Shown here: one piece after another, positions 11,301 through 22,442 of the stretch
Numbering within the stretch: position 1 is the first letter of the stretch
Layout: every line of letters begins with the position of its first letter
NCBI GenBank assembly: GCA_037783545.1
Contig: JBBELK010000620.1
Span: forward strand, 744,001 to 808,000
Length of the DNA: 64,000 bases
Direction of reading: 5' to 3'
Source: Henricia sp. BOLD:AAB3569
Lineage: Eukaryota; Echinodermata; Asteroidea; Spinulosida; Echinasteridae
Program-made: the position numbers and the translations under genes
Notes under the pieces: model-generated
Told to the model about the DNA's origin: nothing
The model's input: only the letters and a program-made list of their open reading frames with translations
Databases searched by the model: none

Positions 11301-14300
11301 GGTGCGCAGATGGCTTGACTTTTGACTTGGTTTCCTATTGGTCAAACAGATTTTGCCTTGCATTTGAGAGTGGTACAAGATATCTGGATGGGGTAAACGG
11401 TGTTAGGCTTCCACTTTAGGGTGGAGTATAAAAAAACATCAAGTCATCAAACTACGGCGTAATGAGCTTGATCGGAAAATGTCACCTTGCATGGCTTTTT
11501 CAAAGACGTATAAATACATGTATAATTTACTAATAAGGGGTTATTTTCTGAATAACTCATGGTTTGCGTGACTTCACGGTTAAGTGACTTGCACTTTGAA
11601 GTCGACAATTTCAAAAAGCCGTTAATGCAAGGATACATTCACAATACAACTATTCACGCTAGCGGAACGAACTGGATTTGGCTAAGTGCTGCATGTTTCT
11701 TTATTGTCAACCTGTCACGGTGAGTTATCACCGGCGGATGTCGCATTGGGAAAACTTGTCCATTGGAACAACGAGTTGGCGCCTTCGTTCTGGGTGCACC
11801 TCACTAAATAGGCAACAAATTGATGCGTGAGCTCATGCATGAATATTTTGTATGCCCTCAATGTTTTCTATTTTAAAGGGGAGTTGAGAGCTTTTGTGCG
11901 GTTGGAACAGCTTCCATTGCAATCGGTGATCTTGTTGTAACAACACAATGGCACCACACAGTTCACAAGTCAGTACTGCAAGCCAAGCGCGCAGAACCTT
12001 TTAACCCGCTTTGCTCGCTAACCCGGGTCGGAAAGTGTCGTCGTTTCCCACGGCAAACGTTAACCCGGAGAATCGTCTCAAGGCCACCGTTAACCCCGAG
12101 ATTGGTGGGTTAAACTACCTCCCGACCTGGGGCCGATTTCACTAACGTTAAAATTTGCAATCATCGCAAGAACGATCGCTAACTTCAATTCCATTGCACG
12201 CTAAGTTGCGATGGATTTCGAGTTTAGCGATGGATTTGGGCATTAGCGATCATCGCTAAGCGTTAGTGAAATCGGTCCCAGGGCTAGACGTTACCCGGAT
12301 TAAGTTGGATTTTTTGCCATTTAACCCGGGTAATTCGTAACCCCGAGATTTGCCGTGGGAAACGAACCATTAACCTGGGTAATCTCGGAGTTAAATATTT
12401 CTGTTACCAGGGTAATCTCGAGGTTAAAGTGTTGTGGGAAAAGGCCTCTATACATTCAATTATATATTGTGGTATAGTTTAGTTAAGCTCAACTTCTCGC
12501 GGTATAGTTAAAATACCTGTCTTAATCATTTCAACAAATGAAAACCCCAAAAATTACAAAAAGATATAACAAAACCAGCGGCGTCGCCATAAGGGGGGGG
12601 GGGGAGGGGGTGGGGGGGTGGTGACACCCCTATTATTCATTTAGTCGGCAAAATCCTGGTACCGTCGACAACTTCACGGTGCTGTCGGCAACTAGAATGT
12701 GAGAAATATAAGAATTAAAGTGATACAGCAACGCTCATCAAAACGCCACGGCTATATCGGCAATGCTGTTAGGAAAAGAGCAAATAAGATATTTAAAGCC
12801 TATGAATATAATACAAAAGTTTGCGTGAAATCACAATTTGTTTATTTTTTGCCATAAGGGGGGGGGGGGGGGTGGTGGTGACACCCCTATTATTCATTTA
12901 GTCGGCAAAATCCTGGTACCGTCGACAACTTCACGGTGCTGTCGGCAACTAGAATGTGAGAAATATAAGAATTAAAGTGATACAGCAACGCTCATCAAAA
13001 CGCCACGGCTATATCGGCAATGCTATTAGGAAAAGAGCAAATAAGATATTTAAAGCCTATGAATATAATACAAAAGTTTGCGTGAAATCACAATTTGTTT
13101 ATTTTTTGCCATTTATTTGTTGAGTTGTCTAGGAAACGGTCGTTTTTTTCAAAACCTTTTTTGGCCCTAACTTGGGAACCCCTGTACCGATATTCAACAT
13201 TTAAAGTGTTTTGTAATCTATACTCGGCAAGGTCCTTTAGGGGAATTGTAAATTAGATTCAAATAAGCACTGTTAATTTGTTTATTGTCCTGCCTACTAT
13301 TACGGCGCTGGTAATACAATACATTATGTATGTCTGCATGCACGTGTTGTCCCGCGAGGGCGCTCACCTACTCACCAGCTCCTCAACCCCCCCCCCCCCC
13401 CCCCCCCCCACTCCCCCACAAATTGTAAAATGGTCTAGCGACACCGCTGAACAAAACCCAACCTGTATACATGTATACTAAAAAAATGTACATATTTTAT
13501 GATGGATTATTGTATGCTTTTATTCCTCAATACATAGGCCTTATGTACAAAAAAACATTGAAGGGTGTCTTAAACTTATGCAAATCAATGCCTATCATCC
13601 ACAGGTGTTGCCTTGGCGTGCGGTGAACGATGGAAGCAACAAAGGAAATTCACAATTCGAGTCCTGGAGAAGCGCGTTTACCAGGACAAAATTACCAGGG
13701 AAGTTGCGAACCTCATGGAAGCTTTGGCCAATACGGCAGGCAAACCCTTCAATCCTAAATACCACCTTAGGATCTGCGTATCAAACAACATCACCGACCT
13801 CCTGTTCTCTACGAAGCACAACTACAACGACCCTGATTATAAGAAGTACCTAGACATGATCTCAGAAATTACGGATCTCATGGGGTCTGCGGGAGCGGCT
13901 CACAGTATCCCCCTGATCTGCCGTCTTCCTATTCCCTCAAGAATCCGCCTCTCCAAGCTTCTGGTGTCTGAGTTTAATGACATACGGGACATCGTCAAGA
14001 CCCACCGGGACAGCCTGAAACGCGGCAGCCCCCGGGATTACGTCGATGAGTACTTGGATGAGATACTCGGCCAGAAAGAGAAAGGATCAGCCTCTGAGAT
14101 CAACGACCAAAATCTTCCAGAGACTCTGGTACAACTCTTTTCCGCTGGAAGTGAGAATACCTCCACCACACTACGATGGGCGATTCTCTACATGATCGGA
14201 AACCCGGAAGTTCAGACTCGAGTACAAGACGAGTTAGACCGCGTAGTTGGCCGTAATCGGCTCCCAGAGTTCTCCGACGAGCCTTCTCTGATCTACACCC

Positions 14301-15184
14301 GAGCCACTCTTCTGGAGGTTCACCGGCTCGCCAGCGTGACACCTTTTGGCGTTGCTCACGCCTCATCCTCTCATGATGTCACCTTCCGCGGGTGGACCAT
14401 TCCTGCCAACTCAGTCATCTTCCCAAATGTCTGGGCTATTCACCGGGACCCTAAGATCTGGAAGGAGCCGGACGTCTTCAACCCAGAAAGGTTCATCAAA
14501 GAGGACCAGATTGTCAAGGAACATGTCCTTATTCCATTCGGTGCAGGTGAGTCGAACACTTAAACCCAATATAATTTTACCAAGGCCTAACTTAATTATA
14601 CTACAACAAAATGTGCTATAAAAGGAAATTAACGTCATTGTCCTGTGAAAGTTTCATGCTTTATTCTTCCAGTGTCTTTTGAAAACCGAATTATACCGAA
14701 TAGGCCTACACATTCAATACAACCCTTTGGACACCATACTCATCGGAGTACTTATGCCAAAACATTCGCGAAGATGATGCCATTTTCAGTCGTGGTCCCT
14801 GACTCTGTTTATGAAATACAAACTGCAGATTGGGATGGTGCCACTCTATATATGCGTTTTCTAACTATACTGTTCTCCAGTCTGGTATCATCCAACCATC
14901 ACCGTACATTTGTATAAAACTGATTCTTGGGACACGATTAAAAATGGCTCCCATGTGAATGAGGTTTACATTATTTTTTAGTATTTATTTTTCCAATTTT
15001 TGCAGGTAACCGGGCCTGTCCGGGCCGCAATCTCGCCAGAGTGGAAATCTTCATTATCTTCACTCATCTAATGCATCGCTTTTCCTTCCGGAAGGTCAGC
15101 GGGTCACCAATCTCCTTCCGGGGTCACGGCAGCTTTGCCCGCGTACCGGGGGATTACTTGGTGCAAGTATCTGAGAGGACATAA
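5372..15184 (+). CDS. Cytochrome P450, CYP2 clan (complete, 3 exons)
   Basis: Exons 5372-5726, 13605-14546 and 15006-15184 give 491 residues, the usual length of a microsomal P450. Both introns are phase 1 with GT-AG ends. The order is: N-terminal membrane anchor (about 10-30), Pro-rich hinge PPGPWGFPWVG, C-helix W128xxxR132, I-helix FSAGSENTSTT (297-307), ExxR at E356-R359, FNPERF, and heme loop FGAGNRACPG with thiolate Cys437. These make it an ER-membrane heme-thiolate monooxygenase that takes electrons from P450 reductase; the substrate is unknown. Unusually, the I-helix residue that is normally the oxygen-activating Thr is Asn303. Intron 1 is about 7.9 kb and filled with repeats. A possible poly(A) signal at 15310-15315 lies inside a TTAA element. 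The convergent P450 at 17075-20944 has the same exon plan. Clan assignment is firm; the subfamily cannot be told from sequence alone. Confidence 0.93.
5773..5905. mobile_element. Short TTAA-type palindromic element
   Basis: The ends AGGCGTCTTTCC and GGAAAGGCGCCT pair. TTAA precedes the left end and TTAC follows the right end. The interior has CATCCGTTTGGCGTGCG-like repeats that recur at 49625-49985. It lies in intron 1 of the plus-strand P450. Confidence 0.6.
6960..7255. repeat. Interspersed repeat, copy shared with 13035-13300
   Basis: The motifs GAGCAAATAAGATATTTAAA, CTTGGGAACCCCTGTA and TTGTCCTGCCTACTA occur in the same order at 6975-7245 and 13033-13300 in direct orientation, both within intron 1 of the plus-strand P450. 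The family is unknown. Confidence 0.7.
7540..9574. mobile_element. Possible composite element with CACTGTAAAA ends
   Basis: CACTGTAAAAAA at 7540 and TTTTTTACAGTG ending at 9574 form inverted ends about 2 kb apart. ACGG near both ends strengthens the pairing. The interior holds a nested TTAA element at 7733-8161 and no recognisable transposase. The ends could also belong to two separate elements. Confidence 0.4.
7733..8161. mobile_element. TTAA-flanked non-autonomous element (429 bp)
   Basis: TTAA at 7729-7732 and 8162-8165 flanks AGTTGCACTGCCCGTGTTTG and its near-exact complement at the right end. A central palindrome of alternating GTACATGTG motifs lies at 7926-7995. It is non-coding. Confidence 0.75.
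10717..10925. repeat. Tandem hairpin-forming repeat
   Basis: Three successive stem-loops begin GGCTGTT and end ACAGCC or ATAGCC, at about 10717-10748, 10784-10813 and 10837-10873. A fourth begins near 10906. T-rich spacers, two of them holding TTTGTTTTYGTTCAGATT, separate them. The stems differ while the ends are kept. Confidence 0.65.
12127..12283. mobile_element. Small inverted-repeat element (about 157 bp)
   Basis: CTGGGGCCGATTTCACTAAC and its complement at the right end bracket an interior rich in GCGATCATCGC-like motifs. It is nested in the larger element at 10193-12447. Confidence 0.65.
12583..13107 (+). repeat. Tandem duplication of about 265 bp with G-runs
   Basis: The block from GCCATAAGGGGGGG through GACACCCCTATTATTCA to TTTATTTTTTGCCAT occurs twice (about 12583-12850 and 12851-13107), with only a few differences outside the G-run. 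The second copy continues into the repeat shared with 6960-7255. Confidence 0.8.
13387..13410. repeat. Poly-C tract
   Basis: A C-run of more than 20 bases in intron 1 of the plus-strand P450, about 195 bp before the exon at 13605. Confidence 0.85.
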
Positions 15185-15271
15185 ACCCCCGACCATCATG
15201 TAAAACGCAAGAACAATATCAGGTTCATTGAAGGATTGAGGAGTTTCAAAGGGTCTCTGTGCTTTCCTTAA

Positions 15272-15806
15272 AAGGCCCTGTAGATGATCTGTTTTTGAGC
15301 GATTCTGCGAATAAAACCATTATAAATCAAAAGAAACACATCAACAAACTCATCCGAAGAAATTTCAGCTTTGTCAAATGTACCACGTTTAAAAAAACAA
15401 TGAAAATCCATATGCATTTTTCTGGTCTTGGCGGGGTGTTTCAAATATTCGTTCTCAGTTGATCGGGTACTATGTGGCTTGCGTCATGCACCCTGTGGCG
15501 CACATACTGTGTGTGCGCGCAATCCAAAAATGCATCGCGTTGGAACACGCACACGCAGTACATAGGGCGCCCGTGCATTTTGGACCGCGTAGATGCGAAC
15601 CAAAAATAAGTAAATCGTTTGCAAACGATCTACATTATGTGTAAATAATTTCATCTTTACGGATTATTTTCTGGTAAAATTATATCATTTTGAGCGAAAA
15701 CCTTTCATTGGATAGTTGCTATTAATTCAATCTTTACTTTCAGAACTTTTCCCCTGTAAACTCGTCGATTACTTTTTGGGGTCATTGTAAATGATCCACT
15801 GGGCCT
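15272..15806. mobile_element. TTAA-flanked non-autonomous element (about 535 bp)
   Basis: TTAA at 15268-15271 and 15807-15810. The ends are AGGCCCTGTAGATGATC and, on the opposite strand, AGGCCCAGTGGATCATT. It starts about 90 bp after the P450 stop codon and contains AATAAA at 15310, so it may supply the 3' end of that mRNA. Confidence 0.7.
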
Positions 15807-16378
15807 TTAAAGGAAGGGACAACAGGGTTGCCTAACTTTGTACGCCTCATGTAAGTCGCCATCTTTTGCACATTCGGCGCATTTTTCCCCCATAGGTTAG
15901 GCTAACGAAATATATGCAATGGTGAATATACTTCAACAGTTATAGCAATTAAACATATTATTAATCATGTCGTCTTCTTTTACATCTGCACTTTATTCCA
16001 TACACAATTCATAGATTAACTACCTTGGCATATATACCATAACCCCTCATAATATGACATAGATTTTCACACTTCCAAATTGTATTTTCGAATAATTATA
16101 TTCATTCCATTTAATTCCATAATTCTTTACTCTTTGTAGACAATATTATAAATTCTTATAAGCCTATATATATATATCTTGTAACATCTTGTTTACTTTG
16201 AATTCATCGCGAACATAAACGTTTCATTTTTTTTTAAGTTTTAAAGAAACTATAGCTGCTAATAAAGCAATTGTTTTATTAATTCGTTTCAATTTTTAGT
16301 AACGTGACCATTAACTCATCACGAAAGGTTGTCAAGTCATATTTCAGCTGACTATTAAAGTTAGAACACATCTTTGAG

Positions 16379-16535
16379 CAAGTTCGGGCGGGCGATTACA
16401 GTTAACGAATAACCTAACTCCTGGGCTTGGTTCCCCTAGACTAGTCAGACTATATATCTAGTCAAACCACGCAGCGTTCGGGTGATAGATCGACTATGGT
16501 TAGTCTAGTTAACTAAAGTCGCCCGCCCGAACTTG
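16379..16535. mobile_element. Short inverted-repeat element (157 bp)
   Basis: CAAGTTCGGGCGGGCGA pairs with its exact complement at 16519-16535. The interior contains inverted CTAGACTAG/CTAGTC motifs. It abuts, and seems to have replaced, the left end of the next element. Confidence 0.7.
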
Positions 16536-16537
16536 CC

Positions 16538-16983
16538 GACTGGTAATCTCGAAAATCAGAAATGTTCACAGATTTACGCCTAACTTACACAATATAAACA
16601 TGATGACGGTAGTAAACTTCCCCTGAAATGGTTTATCTAAAGTGCTATAGTTTTTGAGAAATTAGTAAAACAATTAATTTTCGTCTCATGAGACGAAAGT
16701 TCACTTCGCCCCAAAACCATTTCGCCCTGCACCACTTCACCCTTCGTCCGAATGCTACTTCGCCCCAAAACACTTCGTGCACAGGCCGTGGTTCAGGGCG
16801 AAGTGGTTCAGGCGAAATAGTTTTGGGGCGAAGTGACCGTAAATACTTTTTTGACTTTTCTCAAAAGTTAGACAAAGTACGGAGCTGATTTTTGCTCAGG
16901 TTGGTTTTAACCATTCATATTATCTTCAAACACACAGGGAGATAAAACCGTTTGTAACGGTTTACCAATCATGTGTTCTGCCT
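16538..16983. mobile_element. TTAA element, copy related to 21730-22244
   Basis: It shares, in inverted orientation, the sequence around TCGTCTCATGAGACGAAA, the repeated TTCGCCCCAAAACC motifs and the end TTACCAATCATG...CCT-TTAA with the element at 21730-22244. The left end is missing beside the element at 16379-16535. Confidence 0.65.
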
Positions 16984-17074
16984 TTAAGCATATTTTTTTG
17001 TACCACATTGTATTAACATGTTATACCGCATTATATCTCGTTTTTAAACATGAAATTATCCACAGTGTGAGGCT

Positions 17075-20000
17075 CTAAGATCGTTCGATGGCCTGCAGTA
17101 GGTATTGGGCCGGGACTCGAGCGAAACTCCCATGACCTTTGAATTCCAGTGGCGGCGAGTTGTCGGCCTTACGGAACGTGAATCGATGAAGGAGGTGTGT
17201 AAAAAGAAGGTAGATCTCCATCCGTGCAAGATGGCGTCCGATGCAAATCCGGTTTCCTGCAAGACAAATATATTTTAAATCAAGTTAGAAGAGCTAAAAT
17301 TTCGTCGCCTTCCATCCATGATGTAACCATGGTTCTAATCTCATCCGGGCCGCCATTATGTTTTTGTTTTAAAGACATAGGCAAGGAATTTCATGCCTTC
17401 CGATTGGTGCATTCATTGCATTGAAATTGATATTAAATATATATATTTTTCCTAACACCGTGAAGGAGTTATTTTTTAAATTACAGCAAAGCAAGAGTTA
17501 TAAGTGGTCTAGTGGTACTGGTAAGGTAGTTTGTGAACACCCTTTTCATACCTATTATTTATGTCAATCACCAACAGCGGAATGACCACCACTTACAGGG
17601 ATACATTAACAACATACATATTTAAAATGCATGTACTACAACACCCCCATTTATGCACCCAAATGCCTCTTAAATATAAAACCGTTGTATACTCTTTAAA
17701 AAACAATGAATTTAATTGACTGAAGTTGGAAGATGATGAACAAAATTATGTGGTGGTACTGAGGAATTTACAGACCTCTCTTCGAAAAGACTTTACTGAC
17801 GTTGCCCCAAACACATCACACATCCCATGAAGCCGGTTGTAAGTGGATGAAATTCTCGAGACAAAGCCTTGTCTGGTAACCTCAACACGCGCGGCTCCAT
17901 GGGATGTGTAAGGTGTGGTTGGCAGCGGACCTAGTTCGGCGACTTGGCACATGCAGGCTGAAAGGATTGGCGTCTGTGACATTAAATACATTATGAACAT
18001 GCTTATACAAAAATACACAATCACTGATAGTTCTTTTGTCAAGGAGGGTCTGAAGTCGAAACATGTCACAAAGCTCTAAATATGAGGGAGAATTGAATGC
18101 AGTGGTATGATTATGTACATGTAGGGTCCTATACATGAAAAACAAATACCGTCTCTGAACCCGTTCTATCCTATCAGACTGAGACTTAGAGATACAGTTA
18201 AATACAACAGTGCAGTATAAATGAGGTCTAATTAATGTACAATACAAGGTGCGCAAAACATGTTCATTCTTACAGGATCTAAGATTACGCCATACTACAC
18301 CAGCCATGCGATTTGCTTTCTTAATTAAATGGCCAACATACAGTGGTTTGTTGTCATTTTGCCTCGAAATTAGAATCACACCCAACAATTTCCTCATAGT
18401 TGTGTCCTGCAGTGGTTTGAGATGTCCATTATTATTATTTAATTTTGGACACAGTCAAGGGTCGTGAACAAGACCTTAAGGTCCGTATAAAATCACTCCC
18501 CGGATAAAAAGGATAAACGATTAAAAAGAAATCTCGGGATTAAAAAAAAGATGGCATAAGGTATAAAACGTGAATAAGAGTATTAAAACAAGCAAACTTA
18601 ATAAAAAGGTATTAATAAAAAGGTACAAAAAAAAAAACAACAACACCGAGATTTAGTAGACGCAATTAAAACGAATATGAATAAAAGCTACGTGGTAAAA
18701 TGAGTTGGACAATTATTGAAAAATAATACAACACCGTTTTTGAAGCCAAAATGTTCTCCCACGTGCAAACTCAACGACAGCTTTTCTCGTCGCCGTTTTA
18801 AAAGAAATTTGGGTGTGATTCTAGATCTAATTTCGAGGCAAAATGACAACAAACCACTGTATGATACGGGATACCCGTAGGGACAGAATAATTCTGTCTT
18901 ATAGTAGTAAGGCTAAATTAGCGAATGGCTATACAGAAGGTTTTGTCGAGTTCAATGCTGGTTCTACTTCATGTAATTATCCTTTTCATCAATTGGGGGA
19001 GACTCTGAAATATTTCTCAACTGATTGCGATGATTTTTTCGGCCTTGATTGGTCAGACGATGATTGTAAGCCTGGATCCTACAAGTTTCGGCGATGTTTT
19101 CACATTAATGGCAAAGGGAAATCCACATTTGGAGCACCAAAGCACTTACCCGCGCTGAAGGAGACGATGTTCTCTTCTCCCGTTATCGATCCATCTTTAC
19201 TAAAGAACCGCTCTGGGTTGAAGCTGGTGGGATCTTTCCAGACCTTGGGATCGTAGTGAATTGCCCATGCGTTGGCGAAGACGGTGGTTCGGGCTGGGAT
19301 GGTATAGCCGTAGAGATTGAAATCATCCGTGGACACGTGTGCAGCTCCTAGTGGCGCCACTGTGGCGGCTCTTTGAAGCTCCAAAATGGCGGCTTGGGTA
19401 TAGGGTAAGGCTTCTTCATCGGAGAGTTGAGGCATCCGTTCACGCCCAACAACCCGGTCAAGTTCCTCTTGGATTCGAGTTTGTACCTCTGGGTAGGCGA
19501 TCATGTAGAGCAGGCCCCAGCGGAGCGTGGTGGCGACGTTCTCCGTACCCGCCGAGAAGATGTGGATGAGCGTCTGGGGGAGATTCTGGTCGCTGATGTG
19601 GGATTCTTCCCCTTCTCTTTTCTTAGAAAGGGCTTCGCTAAGATAGGCATCTGTGAAGTCCCTGGGATTGTCCGGGTCAAGGTTCTGACGATGCGTCTTG
19701 ATTATACTCACGACTCGCCTCAAGTGGCCCAATGTCATCTTGGCCAACCGTTCCATGGAAGCCAGGGGGAGGTATTTGAGCAAAGGGACGCTGAGAATGG
19801 CCCCGGATGTTCCCATCAGATGGGTAACCTCGGCTAAGTCGTCTAAGAAGCCTTTGAAATCACTATCGTTGTACTCGTGGCGGATGCTGTACAACAAAAA
19901 CGAGATGATATTGGAGACACAGACCATCATGTAGTATTTAGGGTCGAAGGGCTTGGCTTTCTGTTTGGCCATCTCGTCCAAGACCGCCTTGACCTCTTGT

Positions 20001-20944
20001 GATATCTTCTGTTCGTGCTCGGGTCGTCCGGCTCCCAATTTCTCCAAGGTACGGATCGTGAAGGTGCGTTGCTCCTTCCAGCAATCACCTGATGCGAACG
20101 CAATACCTGTATTGACCACAAACAACGTCATCCAATAATTGTTCTGCTGTAATAATTCAGGGAGAATACGTAGTTATTTTGATGTAAGAGTGTTGGTTTC
20201 CAGATACAGGGAAATGCACTTTCATTGCCAAGTTTGGCGGAAAGAGTTGAGTAAATGGGTTCAGACCTTGTGTACAAAACATATGAGATGGCTGTATCGT
20301 GTTTAAAGGATTTTTCCATTGTTTTGGTTTTATATCAAATCTGCACTTGCTGATAGTGATACCAAAAGGCAGAGGCTCGTCAATGCGCGCGTGAGGCCAA
20401 AATCGTGCCACGAAATACGCAGCTATATAGCAAAGGCATGGAGCTGCGTAATTCGTGACACTAATTTGGCCTCACGCGCGCATTGACGAGCCTCTGCCTT
20501 TAATAGGTAGGCCTAATTTAAGAAAAATATCAATGATCAACTTCTCAATTCTTACGTTGAATTCCTACCTTTCCCGATGGACATTTTCCCTATCTTCATT
20601 CTTGGACGATCGTTCATCTCGCGTCGTTGGAACGCGTCCTTAACGGCTTCAGCCGTGTTCAAGGCGATCACGGTACGACCGAACGCCGAAAGATTAAACA
20701 CCCTGCCGTACTGGGCGGCCATGGTGGCCATGATTTCATGTCGGTTTATTCCGTACCACCACTCCGTCAGGAGCAGATAAGGAACCGCGCCAAAGTACGG
20801 CAGACCCCGGGGCCCTGGGGGTAGGTTCCCGGGGCCGCCACGGTGCCCACGTAGAACATAGATGATGCAAAGCGACACTAGCAGAAGCAGCAACGCTTTA
20901 CCGCTGGTTGCGAACTCATGGACGTAACTCAGTGCCCATTCCAT
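17075..20944 (-). CDS. Cytochrome P450, CYP2 clan (complete, 3 exons)
   Basis: Exons on the minus strand are 20944-20569, 20106-19150 and 17256-17075, giving 504 residues with two phase-1 GT-AG introns at the same protein positions as in the plus-strand P450. Seen in order: an N-terminal anchor rich in Leu/Ile (about 16-33), hinge PPGPRGLPYFG, C-helix W135xxxR139, I-helix FSAGTENVATT (309-319), ExxR at E368-R371, FNPERF, and heme loop FSAGNRICIG with Cys449. The last exon (59 residues) is too short to stand out as an ORF and was found by following the splice phase. It should be an ER heme-thiolate monooxygenase; the substrate is unknown. As in its neighbour, the usual I-helix Thr is Asn (N315). 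Intron 2 (17257-19149) holds a LINE fragment. The two genes converge with stops 1.9 kb apart, so the pair arose by inverted duplication or a later inversion. Confidence 0.93.
17750..18425 (-). mobile_element. LINE (non-LTR retrotransposon) reverse-transcriptase fragment
   Basis: The minus-strand frame at 18397-17882 reads as the C-terminal end of a CR1/Jockey-type reverse transcriptase: LGVIL, then IKKANRMAGVVWRN, then LYCTLIRPHL, then DRIERVQRR. The order and spacing are characteristic. An overlapping frame (18069-17746) indicates frame disruption. The endonuclease and most of the polymerase domain are absent. It is a 5'-truncated, dead copy within intron 2 of the minus-strand P450. Confidence 0.8.
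18812..18862 (+). repeat. Inverted partial duplicate of the LINE fragment
   Basis: The stretch GGGTGTGATTCTA...TTTCGAGGCAAAATGACAAC matches, in opposite orientation, 18342-18390 of the LINE fragment, except for six extra bases (TAGATC). It suggests an inversion during insertion or a later foldback. Confidence 0.75.
20366..20499. mobile_element. TTAA-type hairpin element, family shared with 51526-51665
   Basis: AGGCAGAGGCTCGTCAATGC pairs with its complement at the right end, and TTAA follows at 20500-20503. The interior has CACGAAATACGCAGCT. The same layout recurs at 51526-51665 and partly near 50690-50755. It lies in intron 1 of the minus-strand P450. Confidence 0.7.
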
Positions 20945-21729
20945 TTTGGCCGAGTTTGTTTCCAGATTTGCTTTTCAGCAAAAGGACCAACCAACTTATA
21001 TATCCTAGTGCTCTCGTTGTGTCTTAATGGCACTTTATCGCAAAAAAGGGTTGTATGTACCCTGGGGTTAAGGTTGTACCCTTTGGTCTTTGTACATTTA
21101 GCTATACACTGCACTATGAACAGGGGCGGATCCAGGAATTTTTCCAGGAGGCGGTTTTGCCACCAGGGAGGTGTTTTTACGTCAGCTTGTTTTGGACAGG
21201 CGGACACCAAAAAAAATGCATTACATTATATTTTATGGTGTCGGAGCAGGGAGGGGTTTTGACCTCGGCAGTGGTCAGCACTCGGCAGTGGCCGAAACCT
21301 TAAACAGGGTCGAAATGGACACGTGGGAATTTCTATGCGCGCAACGGCGAGTTCAACGGTACCACTTCGGACACGATAGGACATTGTGTTCTCGAGTTAC
21401 GTCCGAAAATGTGTGCAGGTGAGTGATCATCGTAACGCTATGGGATTTCGTACTTGGACTGGCGATCTCCATAGGGTTTGTACACGAAGGTAACGCTATG
21501 GGAAATATGTGTACAACTTGATTACCTTCTCACGCTCCTTTAAGGGGGTTCGGACACTACCGTATTTGGGTGCGGCCACAAGTTATACATTTCAAAAATG
21601 CCCACAGGTGTCCATTTCGACCGTGTTTAAGATTTCGGCCACTGCTGACCACTGGTCACTACCTCAGAAAAATTGCGGTACCTTGGGCATTCCGAAAATG
21701 TCCACTATTTCCCCGTACGACCGAGTTAA

Positions 21730-22244
21730 AGATAGTATACATGATTGGTAAACTGTTACAAATAGTTTTATCCCCCTGTGTAATTGAAGATATGCATGAT
21801 TAAAACCAACCTGAGCAAAAACCAGCTCCGTACTTCGTCTAACTTTTGAGAAAACAGTAAAAAAAAGGTTTGCAGTCATTTCGCCCCAAAACACTTCGCC
21901 CTGAACCATTTCGCCCTGAACCACGGCCTGTGCACGAAGTGGTTTTGGGGCGAAGTGGCATTTGGGCGATGTAGTGTTTGGACGAAGTAATTTGGGGCGA
22001 AATGGCACTCGGGCGAAGTGGATTGGGGCGAAATGACACTTGGGCGAAATGGTTTTGGGCGAAATGAATTTTCGTCTCATGAGACGAAAACTAATTGTTT
22101 TACTCATTTCTCAAAGACTATAGCACTTCAGACAAAACCATTTCAGAGGAAGTTTTCTACGGTCATCGTGTTTATATTGTGCAAGTTAGGCGTAAATCTG
22201 TGAACATTTCTGATTTTCGAGATTACCAATGATGTATACTGCCT
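21730..22244. mobile_element. TTAA-flanked non-autonomous element (515 bp)
   Basis: TTAA at 21726-21729 and 22245-22248 flanks ends AGATAGTATACATGATTGG and, on the opposite strand, AGGCAGTATACATCATTGG. The interior is built from repeats of TTCGCCC and its complement GGGCGAA, each followed by a short variable segment, plus the palindrome TCGTCTCATGAGACGA. Confidence 0.8.
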
Positions 22245-22442
22245 TTAAATATTTCGGCCATTGGACTTACCAATGGCATGCACAAGCCTATGGGGACTTA
22301 AAATTTTTCATAAACCTATGGAGTGACCATCGGTACAGAGACTAAGTCAAAATTCACACAACGTTACGCTTTGACCACTATTGCGGCCGCAAGTTATTAT
22401 CTTGAGGCCGCACGTTTTTTAGAAACATCTACCACCCTTTAA

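Larger units (their letters stand above)
10193..12447. mobile_element. Degenerate inverted-repeat transposon (about 2.25 kb)
   Basis: The ends AGGCCTTTTCACACTACC and, on the other strand, AGGCCTTTTCCCACAACAC are flanked by CTA on both sides. Subterminal ACCCGGGTTA/TAACCCGGGT-type motifs recur many times at 10210-10350 and 11990-12440. No transposase ORF is visible, so it is non-autonomous or dead. It carries nested repeats at 10717-10925 and 12127-12283. Confidence 0.6.

Noticed and set aside
19339-19837. Plus-strand ORFs opposite P450 exon 2
   Set aside because: They are shadows of the minus-strand P450 coding exon.
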